Notes: generated by a model not told the origin, from the letters alone. 64,000 nt of DNA from Flaccisagitta enflata (GCA_965153355.1 OZ231126.1:52266001-52330000), one strand, 5' to 3'. Positions 11,876-22,792 are shown, counted from the first letter of the stretch. A program made the numbers and translations.

Positions 11876-12038
11876 AGAAGAAGAAGAAGAAGAAGAAGAA
11901 GAAGAAGAAGAAGAAGAAGAAGAAGAAGAAGGTGAAGAAGGTGAAGAAGAAGGTGAAGAAGAAGAAGAAGAAGAAGAAGAAGAAGAAGAAGAAGAAGAAG
12001 AAGAAGAAGAAGAAGAAGAAGAAGAAGAAGAAGAAGAA
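11838..12038. repeat. (AAG)n microsatellite
   Basis: AAG repeat with GTG interruptions at about 11930-11955, continuing through AAAGAG-rich sequence into the left end of the B element at 12091. Confidence 0.96.
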
Positions 12039-12090
12039 TAGATGAGGAAGAAAATGAAAAAAAAAGAGGAAGAGAAAGAGAAAGAAAAAG

Positions 12091-12388
12091 AACAAGGCCA
12101 AGTTATGGCCAATATGTGCGCCTCGCTCACTGAGAATGTATGAATGAGCCGTTTTTAATGAAAAAACGTTTCGAATGAATGAATGATTGAGTGCATGAAT
12201 GAGTGAACGACTGAATGAAAATGAAAATGCGAAGGCGTGAGAGGTAATTGGAACGAAGAAGGACATTTGAATCGTCCGTTTTGCAAGGTTTTAACGTGTG
12301 CGTGACGGACCAACCGACCAGCCAACCAACCGACCGACGGACAGACATGACCTGTTATAGATGTGCGAGGTCGCACATGAAATAAAAA
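12091..12388 (+). mobile_element. Family B element, ATGTGCG subfamily
   Basis: Left end AACAAGGCCAAGTTATGGCC with box ATGTGCG. A (CCAA/CCGA) tract runs from about 12307 to 12340, then TGACCTGTTATAGATGTGCG, and the hairpin arm TCGCACATGAAATAAAAA. The left box is inverse to the hairpin arm CGCACAT. The interior includes an AATG-rich insert at 12130-12220. Confidence 0.7.
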
Positions 12389-12395
12389 GAAAAAG

Positions 12396-12562
12396 AACAA
12401 GGCCGGATACAAGGCCACCAGTTGCGGATGGGTGGGCAGGAGCGGAAATGCGCGTTTTCACACTTTTCGACTCGTGCTCACCGACGGACCGACCGACCGA
12501 CTGTCCGACGGACGGACGGACGGACAAAGCCTCTTATAGAGTTGCGTGTCCGCAACTAAAAA
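12396..12562 (+). mobile_element. Family A element, GTTGCG subfamily
   Basis: AACAAGGCCGGATACAAGGC, box AGTTGCGGATGGGTGGGC, GAAATGCGCGTTTTCACACT, (CCGA)/(GGAC)n, CTCTTATAGAGTTGCGTGTC, and hairpin arm CCGCAACTAAAAA. It lies eight bases downstream of a B element, and its A-rich end leads straight into (AAAAAG)n. Confidence 0.88.
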
Positions 12563-12607
12563 GAAAAAGAAAAAGAAAAAGAAAAAGAAAAAGATAATGA
12601 AGATGAA

Positions 12608-12646
<39 letters not shown>

Positions 12647-12665
12647 AATGAGAATGCTGATGATA

Positions 12666-12758
<93 letters not shown>

Positions 12759-12778
12759 ATGATGATGATAATGATGGT
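12563..12778. repeat. (AAAAAG)n to (GAT)n
   Basis: AAAAAG units continue the CTAAAAAG end of the A element. They pass through GAAGAT into a long (GAT)n array with AAT interruptions. Confidence 0.96.
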
Positions 12779-13175
12779 CATGAAAATGATTATAACTAAT
12801 TAAAATCATAATTAATGATGATGAAAATAAAGAAAAAAGAGTAAAAAAAACTCTGACCGACAGCAGACAAAGCAACAGACGGACGGACATCATCTCTTAA
12901 AAAAACATGTTCTGGCGTTCTTTGAATCCAGCCAGAAAAGGAAAATAATGAATGAATGAAAGAATGGATTGATGATGATATGGATTGGTGAATAAATCAC
13001 CAACTAACGGCTAGATCATTCAATGACGTAATGAATAAGTGAATGAAGAACTTAAGAAGAAATGTTTACTAACACGCATGATCATGATTTCACTTAAACA
13101 AAGGATGTAAAGAAAAAGAAACAAGTTGACAAATGCGAACCACTAGCTGTGCTTTTCCTGTGTCATCATATAAAG
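12779..13175. other. Spacer, no feature
   Basis: AT-rich sequence with scattered GAATG motifs and one GACGGACGGACATC remnant near 12880, possibly a family A tetranucleotide tract. No gene is seen. Confidence 0.35.
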
Positions 13176-13379
13176 AAACAAGGCCGGATACACGGCTACC
13201 GAAGTCGCGTGCGGGTGGGCAGGGGCCATATTCAAGGTCACCAGACCATTTGGGCAGGAGCAGGGAGGTCAAAGTAATAAAATCATAAAAAAAAGTAAAG
13301 TGTGACCAACCGACCGACCAACCAACCGACAGACTGACGGACAAAGCGGGTTGTAGAATCGCGTGCACGCGACTAAAAA
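13176..13379 (+). mobile_element. Family A element, GTCGCGTGC subfamily
   Basis: AAACAAGGCCGGATACACGG, box AGTCGCGTGC, GGTGGGCAGG, CATTTGGGCAGGAGCAGG, the AAAGTAAAGTGTGACC motif, (CCAA/CCGA)n, and terminal ATCGCGTGCACGCGACTAAAAA. The box is the inverse of the arm. Confidence 0.88.
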
Positions 13380-13386
13380 TCACACC

Positions 13387-13475
13387 ATTTTTAGTTGCGT
13401 GCACGCGACTCTGCAACCCGCTCCGTCGGTCGGTCCGTCCGTCGGTCGGTCGGTCGGTAACACTTTGCTTTTTCG
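13387..13475 (-). mobile_element. Family A hairpin-end fragment, head to head
   Basis: TTTTTAGTTGCGTGCACGCGAC, CTGCAACCCGCTCCGTCGGTCGGTCC and CACTTTGC are present, then homology stops. With the previous copy it forms an inverted pair separated by seven bases. Confidence 0.8.
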
Positions 13476-14446
13476 GCGTATACGGTAGGGGATCCCAAGA
13501 AGGATACAGAATCATAATATGGCAAAAGAGGTTCTGCTAACTGACAATCGACATCCCCTCGATCGATTTATGGGCTCACTTTGGTCAAATTCTGAAAGAT
13601 GTGCAACGGGTGACCTTTTAAATACATGAACTACCGTCATCTGTCCGGTTCGAGCGTGTTTTCCGCTGGGCGCGGCTCCGCCGCGGCTCCTGCTGCAGCT
13701 GAAGAATTTCGCAGCAGCGGTGTTGGTCTTCGCTAGCTGCTGACCAGTAGACGCGCAGTTTGACTTTTCTTTATTTGCCTTATCAAAGAACATCGATTTT
13801 AAAAAAGCTTTTAAAAGAGATAGATAACTTATGAATTAAAAGGGCGTACATGTACAAAAAAATTCGCACGAATGCCGCAGTTTGAAATAAGTAAAGTACA
13901 AACTACAAGTACTAGCCAGGAAAATAACTGATAATTTGAGCTGAATTTTCCATGGATTTTTTCGAAACTCCAGCACAAATTTCGTTTTACCAGACTGATT
14001 AGAAGTACATTTTAGTGTTTTTGTGAATCCTTTTGCACACCCTGTTACCATGTTCTGTACATCATCACTATTTATCAACTCGATTTTTATGAGAAACGAA
14101 AATGTATTAAATACATCAGATTATTCTATATTATATCTATATTGTATATACTTTATTTATTCAGTATTTTGTATATATCATATATATTTAGTATCCTACA
14201 TATTAGTGTATGCTGTTGCTTCATATGTTAAATACGTATATTATGTCTCACTAAATAATGTATTAAATGTTGTATATGATTTTATCGGGTAATTTGAATA
14301 CATAGATTGCCTCTAAGAATATTGCACATTTTATTTTCAATCAATCATAAAATGTTTATCTCTTGCACAAGGTACAATACAATTCTATTATTTACCAATC
14401 ACCGATTGTCAATTCTAACAACTTTTTTTCACAAATCTCTTGACTT
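13476..14446. other. Non-repetitive stretch, no gene seen
   Basis: GC-richer at 13640-13760 and very AT-rich (TATA-type words) at 14080-14330. Short frames have no domain. Confidence 0.35.
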
Positions 14447-15210
14447 TCTTGGGCAGCGGCCCCGAAGGGGACGAAGTCCTGTAGAACACAGGGGGACTTT
14501 CGTTCGTTCGTCCGTTCGTTCGTCCGTTAGTCCCCCCTTCATCAGACCCCTCAGGCCTCAAATTCAGCCTCTCAGGCCTCAGATCGGGCCTCTCAGGCCT
14601 CAAATCTGGCCTCTCAGGCCTCAAATCTGGCCTCTCAGGCCTCAGATCTGGCCTCTCAGGCCTCAAATCTGGCCTCTCAGGCCTCAAATCCAGCCTCTCA
14701 GGCCTCAGATCGGGCCTCTCAGGCCTCAAATCGAGCCTCTCAGGCCTCAGATCTGGCCTCTCAGGCCTCTAATCTGGCCTCTCAGGCCTCAAATTTGGCC
14801 TCTCAGGCCTCAAATCTGGCCTCTCAGGCCTCAAATCTGGTTTCTCAGGCCTCAAATCTGGCTTCTCAGGCCTCAAACCTGGCCTCTCATGCCTCAGATT
14901 AAGCCTCTCAGGCCTCAAATCAGTCCTCTGGCCTTTCAAGCCTTAATCCAGCTCTCTCAAGCCTTAAGTCAGCCCTCTCAAGCTTCCAATTGGCATTCTC
15001 AGGCCTTTTATCAGCCTTCTTAGACCTCAGTTTAGGCTCTTGAATGCCTTCAGTCAGCCCTCTATAGCATCTCATCCACTTCCTCAGGTAGGACGAACGA
15101 AAGTCCCCCTGTGTTCTACAGGACTTGGTCCCCTTCGGGGCCGCTGCCCTGCTTCCCCTCACTCCAATTCACAATCACTCAAAGCAGGGCAACGGGTATC
15201 GCTGACCACA
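14447..15210 (+). mobile_element. Family D element with 21-bp minisatellite
   Basis: The head GGGCAGCGGCCCCGAAGGGG, ACGAAGTCCTGTAGAACACA and GGGGGACTTTCGTTCGT is repeated inverted at 15090-15148. The tail GGGCAACGGGTATCGCTGACCA closes the copy. The interior is tandem CTCTCAGGCCTCAAATCTGG, about 25 copies becoming degenerate after 14930. The PLRPQIW frame over the array is a repeat artefact. Confidence 0.85.
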
Positions 15211-15349
15211 TATTGCCCTTGGGCGACCTGTTTCAGGTTCAGCTTACCATTAACTCGGAGTGAATTTGTGCCATTCAGATTGGAATTTAACATTACTCTT
15301 ACATTTTTGATTGTTTGGTGTTTTTTTTCGTCATTTTTTGTTTTTAGAA

Positions 15350-16626
15350 TCTTTCCTAAACATACTTTATCCCTCTGCCCACTTCATTCCTGGGCATGGA
15401 TTCAACCACATTTTTTTTCGGAGGGACAGGCTACCCACTAATGGGGAAGTTTTTTTGTTCATCAACTCCCGAACAAAATTTGGGAGAGTGGCCAAGGCTT
15501 CTGCAGTTCATGATGCTGCAAAAGACGTTTTTGACATATGGCAAAAAGCTGACACTTGCCCCATGGCATTACCTTCAATACGGGACAAATGCTCAAAGCT
15601 TTTGAAAGATCGAGATACCTTCATCAGAGCAAATCGATCAAAGTCTTTTTCTAAACCAAAGTAGGCTGTTAAATCTGATTTTACATGAAAGCGAAGACTG
15701 CCTACCACAGGAAGGGAGCGGTCCAAGCGAAAAACTAAACTGAATAACGAAACAGAGGACCAGGCTGATGCTGAAAATCCCAGGACCTCTCATGATGAAG
15801 ATGTAAAATTATTGCTTTCAAACATTATTGATTCAGTAGTTGCAAAGGAAGCTCAGGAAGAAAGTGAGCGAAAACTGGAGCCCTTGCCTGCTAAACGGAT
15901 TCTCCTCCGGCATGTTACCACCCCTGAGCAGAAATGGATGACTGAAATGGGAGGAATGCTATTTGATGTTTTTAGCGATACAGAAAAGCAACGAGCAAAA
16001 GCTTTTGATGAAGAATTTCTTACTGACCAAAGGCATGAGAGAAAAATGGTCATGGACACTTCCCGGGTGACTGCGGAGTTCCAAGCCGCGGAGGCCAAAG
16101 AAAGTGAAAGAGAGCGAAGATCAAGAAATTACAGAGAAGGTGCGACATCTATCTTGGTCTCTGTCCCACTTGACTCTAACACTGATGACATATCTTGCCC
16201 AGACACTGATCCAGTTACACCTCCTGCTGAAGTATCAGATGAAAGTTTTCTTTCTGGGATCAGAACCCAAACTGGACAGAACAGTGAGATGGAAAATGTG
16301 CTAAAAGGCACTTGCAAGAGATCTATTGGTCTTACATACTACCCCCTTCGTTAGAGCGGGATTACCGGAAGAAGATGAAGCTGAGAAGGAAGTTGGCTAA
16401 ACTTGATTCTTCTATTGAGCCTTCTACCACAGAAAGTATTGGTAGCACCCGCCAAGCAATGTCAGACATAGTTATTAATCTGGCAGATCATGATGACAAT
16501 AACCTGGAAAATGAACCCTCATCAAAATGGGGCTCTGCTTTGAGATTTACTTCAAAACTGCAACAAGATATCATTTGGTTAAAATGTGCGGTTGAGGGAT
16601 GTGTAAAACGATGTCTGAATGCCTGA
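15350..16626 (+). pseudogene. Decayed coding region, transposon-associated (tentative)
   Basis: Frame 2 reads protein-like text from about 15350 to 15661 (RDRLPTNGEV ... AKDVFDIWQKADTCP). It meets TAG at 15662 and TGA at 15686, stays coding-like in the same frame to 16354 (PEQKWMTEMGGMLFDVFSD, then DTEKQRAKAFDEEFLTDQRH), then shifts to frame 1 near 16330 (LERDYRKKMKLRRKLAKLDS) and ends with TGA at 16624. A pyrimidine tract and TTTTTAG just before 15349 look like a 3' splice site. The LPTN..V...A..V..IW.KA pattern resembles the N-terminal part of uncharacterised proteins found beside invertebrate transposons; that is recollection, not a search result. The middle is charged and Ser/Glu/Lys-rich. 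Two stops and one frameshift argue for a pseudogene or a multi-exon fragment. Confidence 0.5.
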
Positions 16627-16908
16627 GTGCGCAATAGAATGAATGCCAATGTCGATTTTGTAGATATTAGAAACTTAACATACATAGAATATGTCTTGGT
16701 GTAAAAATTAAGTATAAGAAATATTTTTTAGGGTAAAAGAGTATGGTTACAATATGGCGGCAAAAAAAATCAAAATTTGTATTTTTGCAATTTTTAGGAC
16801 TTTCAAATGCTTACCAATCAACCTCATGAGACGGCTACTTTTGCACAGGTCTTACTTGCACAGGTTAAAGCTGTTGCAGCTTACATGCTTACATGCTTAC
16901 AGCTTACA
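16627..16908. other. Spacer after decayed coding region
   Basis: AT-rich, with TTACATGC words near 16880. No gene or repeat family is seen. Confidence 0.35.
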
Positions 16909-17208
16909 CAGTCAGTGGACATTTCCATATTTGTAGATATGTCAGCAGTTTGGCATATCTCAACCCCTTGAGATCACTCATTCTGGGATATTTCAACCCG
17001 TTGAGATCTCTCATTTTAGCACATTTCAACATGTTGAGATCTCTCATGTCCAAGATTTATCTCAGTTGAATGAGAGATCTCAACAGCGTTGAAATGTGCC
17101 AGAATGAGAGATCTTAACGGTTTAAATATCTCAGAATGAGTGATCTCAAGGGGTTGAGATATGCCAAACTGCTGACATATCTACAAATATCGAAATGTCC
17201 ATAGACTG
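16909..17208. mobile_element. 300-bp foldback with tandem-repeat arms
   Basis: Arms of roughly 130 bp pair from CAGTC.GTGGACATTTC at the left to its inverse at the right (GAAATGTCCATAGACTG). Each arm holds three copies of an about 31-bp unit around TTGAGATCTCTCATTCTGG. The loop is about 20 nt near 17050. No target duplication is obvious. Confidence 0.85.
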
Positions 17209-17654
17209 TACATACTGTCAATGGTCAGATGAATGGGGTGAGTTTGGATAGGATGATTGATATAATCAAGAAGGAATGAAAAAGCTTTTTCTTCGCGATT
17301 TTTGCGATTTTCGCGATTTTCTCTTTTTTTGCGTTTTTCGCTCTTACTTAACTGTAGCAATAGTGATGTAATCAAGAGTATTTAATGCACAGAACTAGAT
17401 TTCTTGTAGCTTTTTCTAGTTTACATGTTGTAGAAGCTGTCCAAGAAAATATAGCTGCTACAGGACTGGGGTAATTGAGAATAAAGTAAGGTGAAATTAG
17501 CATTTTATAGCGTTTTTTGGCTCATTAGCAAGCGATCTATTAGAGGGCACCTGTTGCACATTTTTCAAAAAAATCATAAAACAACAATCAGTTTGGTCCA
17601 AGAGGATGATTTTTAAAAGTTGCCTTCAGAAACAGCCTTTCCGGGATCCCCTAT
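17209..17654. other. Spacer, no feature
   Basis: AT-rich, with a TTTTGCGATTTTCGCGATTT run near 17300. No coding potential is recognised. Confidence 0.35.
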
Positions 17655-18104
17655 ATACGGGCGTTTTTGACATTGTGTCCCGACAATGTGTCCCTACATT
17701 GTGTCCCTACATTGTGTCCCGATATTGTGTCCCTACATTGTGTCCCAACATTGTGTCCCAACATGTGGTTTCGGTTTTGTTTCCCGACATTGTTTCCTCA
17801 GCATTGTTTCCCGATGTTGTTTCCGACATTGTGTCCCTACATTGTGTCTCGACATTGTGTCCCTACATTGTGTCCCTACATTGTGCCCCAACATTTTGTC
17901 TTGGTTTTGTTTCCTGACATTGTTTCCCCGGAGTGTTTCCCGATGTTGTTTCCCGACATTTTGTCCCGACATTGTGTCCCGTCATTGTGTCCCGACATTG
18001 TGTCCCTACATTGTGTCTTGACATTGTGTCTCGACATTGTGTCCCAACATCGTGTCCCAACATCGTGTCCCAACATTGTGTCCCAACATTGTGTCACAAT
18101 TATC
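17655..18104. repeat. 13-bp minisatellite (CATTGTGTCCCTA)
   Basis: About 33 units of CATTGTGTCCCNA with TTTCC variants at 17770-17830 and 17905-17960. Cys-rich frames on both strands follow from the 13-bp period. The array ends at a family A tail. Confidence 0.95.
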
Positions 18105-18143
18105 ACGAGTCTGGCACGCGACCTATAGGTGTTGGCCTTGTTT
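18105..18143 (-). mobile_element. Family A left-end fragment, TATAGGTG variant
   Basis: GGCACGCGACCTATAGGTGT followed by TGGCCTTGTTTT. It is the same variant tail as at 2211-2242. No hairpin end is found beyond the minisatellite. Confidence 0.7.
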
Positions 18144-18506
18144 TAGATATCAGTTTTTTTTTTTTTTTTTTTTCATCATCAAAGTGTACAATTTCAAAAA
18201 CTTTTTTTTTTTTAAACGATGAGATTAACAAAGGGAAGAAATTGGAGAGGACAGAATTTTGCGGAACAAAAGAGCCTTTCGAAGGAAAAACTGACAGGAG
18301 ACTGCAGATGGGAAAATGGAACCTAGAAACTGATGCCAGATGGAAGGGGGGGGGGCAACAGTGAGAGGCGCAGGAAAAGAAACTGCAGATGGTGATAACG
18401 GAAGCTAGAAGCTGATGTCAGATGGGGTATGTCAGTTGGCTGACCACTTGCAATCAATATCGCGAGGAAGGGCGATTGAACCACCGGCCATTTGAGAACC
18501 TAGGAA
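18144..18506. other. Spacer, no feature
   Basis: T-run at 18155-18172, then purine-rich sequence with two related AGACTGCAGATGG / AACTGCAGATGG words about 90 bp apart. Confidence 0.35.
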
Positions 18507-18649
18507 AAACAAGGCCGGATACACGGCCAATACCAGTCGCGGACGGGTGGGCAGGGGCGGAAAATGTGCGTTTTCACTCTTTCAAACTCGATCACCACGG
18601 ACCGACGGACGGACGTGCCTCTGCATAGAGTCGCGCCCGCGACTAAAAA
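18507..18649 (+). mobile_element. Family A element, GTCGCGG subfamily
   Basis: AAACAAGGCCGGATACACGG, box AGTCGCGGACGGGTGGGC, GTGCGTTTTCACTC, (GGAC)n, and terminal AGTCGCGCCCGCGACTAAAAA. Box and arm agree over AGTCGCGG/CCGCGACT. Confidence 0.87.
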
Positions 18650-18690
18650 CAAAGCCAAGAGATGGCCAATAGATGCGTACTCTCTAGATG
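18650..18690 (+). mobile_element. Family B/C left-end fragment
   Basis: AAACAAAGCCAAGAGATGGC followed by CAATAGATGCGTAC. The AGATGCGT box would pair with a hairpin like that at 61804. Confidence 0.5.
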
Positions 18691-18728
18691 TAAGATATCA
18701 AGATTAAAATATTAGGATAAAAAGATCT

Positions 18729-18996
18729 CGGGGGCGTTTCTAGTCAGACGATCGCGTTTTGAACGGGCCACTCGATCGCTCGCTACGTTAGTTCGCTCGC
18801 ACCGCTCACCTGCTCACTTCGCTCCGCAGCGCTCCGCTTCACTACGCTCGCTTTGCTCGCTCGCTCCGTTCACGGGCTCGCTCACTCACTTCGCTCACTC
18901 CCTTGTGGGACAGTTGAAATTCTTGAATATGTGTTCACACTGTTATCGCGTTTCACGGGAACAAACGCGTTTTTGGTCGTCACCAGAAACACGCCC
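18729..18996 (+). mobile_element. Family E CpG-rich MITE, copy 1
   Basis: Ends GGGGGCGTTTCTAGTC and the inverse-like GTCACCAGAAACACGCCC. The interior is dense in CGCTCGCTCGC-type words and includes CTGTTATCGCGTTTCACGGG. Two further copies lie at 26381 and 50996 on the other strand. The class is unknown and no frame is shared. Confidence 0.8.
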
Positions 18997-19265
18997 TCAC
19001 ACCCATTCCCCGCCCAATCCCCACACCCTCTTCCCAAGACATAAAGAGTGACATTAGAGGACATGAAGAGACGAAGAGACATGAAGAGATTAAAGAAATG
19101 CAGAGAAAACCCTAAAATTTCGCCTGACGGACCATCGGATATTCCTACGTAGGGAGTCTAGGGACACCCTAAGCAAAACCCAGAAACGAGGTCGCATCTA
19201 AAAAGACTTTTTTTGTCTCTTAAAATTTGATTGTGGTCATAAAGGTACAAAACCTTTTACGAACA
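18997..19265. other. Spacer with GACATGAAGAGA repeats
   Basis: Short tandem GACATGAAGAGACGAAGAGA-like words near 19050-19090. Otherwise nothing is seen. Confidence 0.4.
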
Positions 19266-19443
19266 AACAAGGCCGGATACACGGCCACCGGTTGCGGACG
19301 GGTGGGCAGGAGCGGAAATGCGCGTTTTCACACTTTTCGACTCGTGCTCACCAACGGACCGACCGACGGACCGCGGACGGACGGACGGACGGACGGACGG
19401 ACGGACAAAGCCTCTTATAGAGTTGCGTGTCCGCAACTAAAAA
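19266..19443 (+). mobile_element. Family A element, GTTGCGGAC subfamily
   Basis: AACAAGGCCGGATACACGGC, box GGTTGCGGACGGGTGGGC, GAAATGCGCGTTTTCACACT, (GGAC)n from about 19373, CTCTTATAGAGTTGCGTGTC and CCGCAACTAAAAA. It closely resembles the copies at 12396 and 52342. Confidence 0.9.
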
Positions 19444-19597
19444 GCAACGAAAAGGCGGAGCAGAATATTCTCGTTTGGGGCGCTCTTTTGCGTAAAAGCG
19501 GTTCTCCTTTCGGTGGCTTTGTTCTTTTCTGTACCGCTAATCGAGGAGGGCGCTCGCGTATAAGATGAGTATTGGGGGAATGTTATGCCCGTTAAAC

Positions 19598-20703
<1,106 letters not shown>

Positions 20704-21004
20704 CACAGCGCAATCTATTGTAGAAAACCATGACATTATAACCCCAGGAAAAAGCCCTGATGTCCCTGACAAAAAATGATTAAAGTCTGGAAATCCCCGG
20801 TTATATCCCCCATTAAGTTTATAAAAAATTTTTTAGGGAGTACAAGAGGGGTTTCCCCCAGGAATGTCCCCTGGGTATGTCCCCTGTTGACTTAAGTTAT
20901 GCTCAATCATAAATACTCGGGGATTTCCATACTCTAATCATTTTCTACCGGGGACATTAGGACTTTTCCCCAGGGGAATGATATCACTGCAGATTGCGCT
21001 GTGT
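20704..21004. mobile_element. 300-bp foldback, CACAGCGCAATCT ends
   Basis: The left end CACAGCGCAATCT is matched by its inverse AGATTGCGCTGTG at the right. Inner pairs follow (GATGTCCC/GGGGACAT; AATGATTAAAGT/TACTCTAATCATT; GGAAATCCCCGG / GGGGATTTCC). The arms are about 120 bp and imperfect. The target duplication is not clear. Confidence 0.75.
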
Positions 21005-21021
21005 GAAAAGAGAAAAGAGAT

Positions 21022-21176
21022 CAAGTGATTGGTCATCACTCCCTTCACAGCCCTGCTCTGAACAGTTTGAATAATTATTCATCACTCCCTTCACAGCCCT
21101 GCTCTGAACAGTTTGAATGATTAATCATCACTCTCTTCACAGCTCTGCTCAAAATAGTTTAAGTGATTGGTCATTT
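21022..21176. repeat. 46-bp tandem repeat, about 3.3 copies
   Basis: TCATCACTCCCTTCACAGCC recurs at 21033, 21079 and 21125, with a partial fourth copy at 21171. Confidence 0.9.
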
Positions 21177-21235
21177 ACAGCCCCTGCCCTAAAGCGGATC
21201 AGAAGGGAAAGCCGCAAAAGCGGCTAAAAGTGAGA

Positions 21236-21660
21236 CCGATGCAGCGTCGGCGGAATGGCGGTGGTGAAGCGGTGAAGTGATGGCGGTGGTAGCGAAGTGG
21301 TGAAGCGATGGCGGTGGCGGAGAAGCGGTGGTGGCGTGGAAGTGGTGGCGTGGCGGTGGTGGCGAAGCAGTGGCGGTTTGGCAGTTTGGCGGTGGTGACG
21401 TGGTGGTGGTGTCGAAGCGTCAGCGGCGTGGCAGGGGTGGCGCAAGGTTGATGACATGGTGGCGGTGGTGGCGAAGTGGTGATGGCGAAGTGATGGCGTG
21501 GGGTGATGGTTTGGTGGTGGCGGCGAAGCGGTGGCGGAATGGTGGTTGTGGCATGGCAGTGGCAGCAAAGCGGTGACGGAAAGGCGGTGGTGGCATGGCG
21601 GTGGTGGCGGCGATGGCGGCAATGGCGACGGCCGCCAAGCGCCGAAGCGATGAACAGACG
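21236..21660. repeat. GC-rich GGTGGCGAAGCGGTGG repeat
   Basis: Degenerate array of GGTGGCG and AAGCGGTGG words with 3-bp phasing, giving His/Pro/Ala-rich frames. Coding is not supported. Confidence 0.85.
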
Positions 21661-21935
21661 GTGAAGCGGCGATCAGGCGGTAAGTCTTTGAATGGAGGAA
21701 AAACCAGAGAAAGAAGAGGAGAGACTAAAGACCTAAAATGAGATCAGGCAAGAAGGCGAGCAATTCTGACGAATGAGCAACTCGCACTTTGCCAGCCAGC
21801 CAGTCAGCCAGCCTCGACTCTGTGCTTGATTGCGTGGATTTTGTAACTAGGATCGCTAACTTTGCGTCGCGTTGTGCATTTTCGTAATGGCGGTATTGTA
21901 AGTACACTGTACTGTATAATGACCGCATTTCTTGC
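21661..21935. other. Spacer before hAT-like element
   Basis: Includes CCAGCCAGCCAGTCAGCCAG near 21792. It ends in the TTTCTTGC target copy at 21928-21935. Confidence 0.4.
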
Positions 21936-22229
21936 CAGGGGTAAGGATGCGATCCGGGATGCGAATGCGAACGCACAGGATGCGCGAGATTTTGCTAAAC
22001 GCGGATAAGGATGCGAACGCATTTGATGAAATATGGGAGTGGATGCGAACGCGCATCCTTACCAAAGCGTTCGCATCCATGCGCTTTTACGTTTGCCTTG
22101 TCCTAAACCTTTAAAATAAAAACATGTGAACATCTAAAAAAATGACATTCCTACATGTTTTATTCTGCTAACTCTGAAACTTTTCTTTCTTTCTCTTGTC
22201 CATCCATCCCTTTGTTCGTTGGTTTTATA

Positions 22230-22391
<162 letters not shown>

Positions 22392-22458
22392 CGAGAATAT
22401 GCTTGGGGAGGGAAGGTCGTTTGTGATGATAATATTGCGACCCTGGCCCTGTTAACTT

Positions 22459-22703
22459 GTTTTAGTTGCGGACACACAACTCTATATAAGGCTTTATCCT
22501 TCCGTCCACCCATCCCTCCGTTGGTCCATTGGTCTGTCAGTCCGTCGGTCCATCAGTACGAGTCAAAAAGTAGGAAAATGAGTATTTTGCGTACTTTTGG
22601 CATATGTTTGTGTATATGCGGGATATCGGGGTGTGGATGGGGGTTGGAAGCCCCTGCCCACCCGTCCGCAACGATATTGTGATCCTGCGTCACTTGTTCT
22701 TGC
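22459..22703 (-). mobile_element. Family A element, CGATATTGTG tail subtype
   Basis: Plus-strand TTTTAGTTGCGGACACACAA, CTCTATATAAGG and degenerate (CCGT)n, ending CCCCTGCCCACCCGTCCGCA, ACGATATTGTGATCCTGCGT and CACTTGTTC. The GTCCGCAAC box matches the hairpin side AGTTGCGGAC. The ACGATATTGT.ACNCTGCGT tail replaces the usual CCGTGTATCCGGCC and recurs at 23410 and 52104. Confidence 0.8.
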
Positions 22704-22724
22704 TCCTCTTGTTCTTGTCCTGGT

Positions 22725-22729
<5 letters not shown>

Positions 22730-22790
<61 letters not shown>
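22730..22790. repeat. (CT)n microsatellite
   Basis: Pure CT run following the T-rich family A end. Confidence 0.96.

Positions 22791-22792
<2 letters not shown>

Noticed and set aside
14540-15060. CRISPR-like array (short repeats with varying spacers)
   Set aside because: The unit is contiguous with no unique spacers, lies between inverted heads of a transposon-like element, and sits in a eukaryotic-looking sequence.
17606-18128. Cys/Val/Pro-rich repeat protein (VPTLCPDIVS)
   Set aside because: The 13-bp unit cycles through frames and gives similar frames on both strands. There are no splice or start signals.
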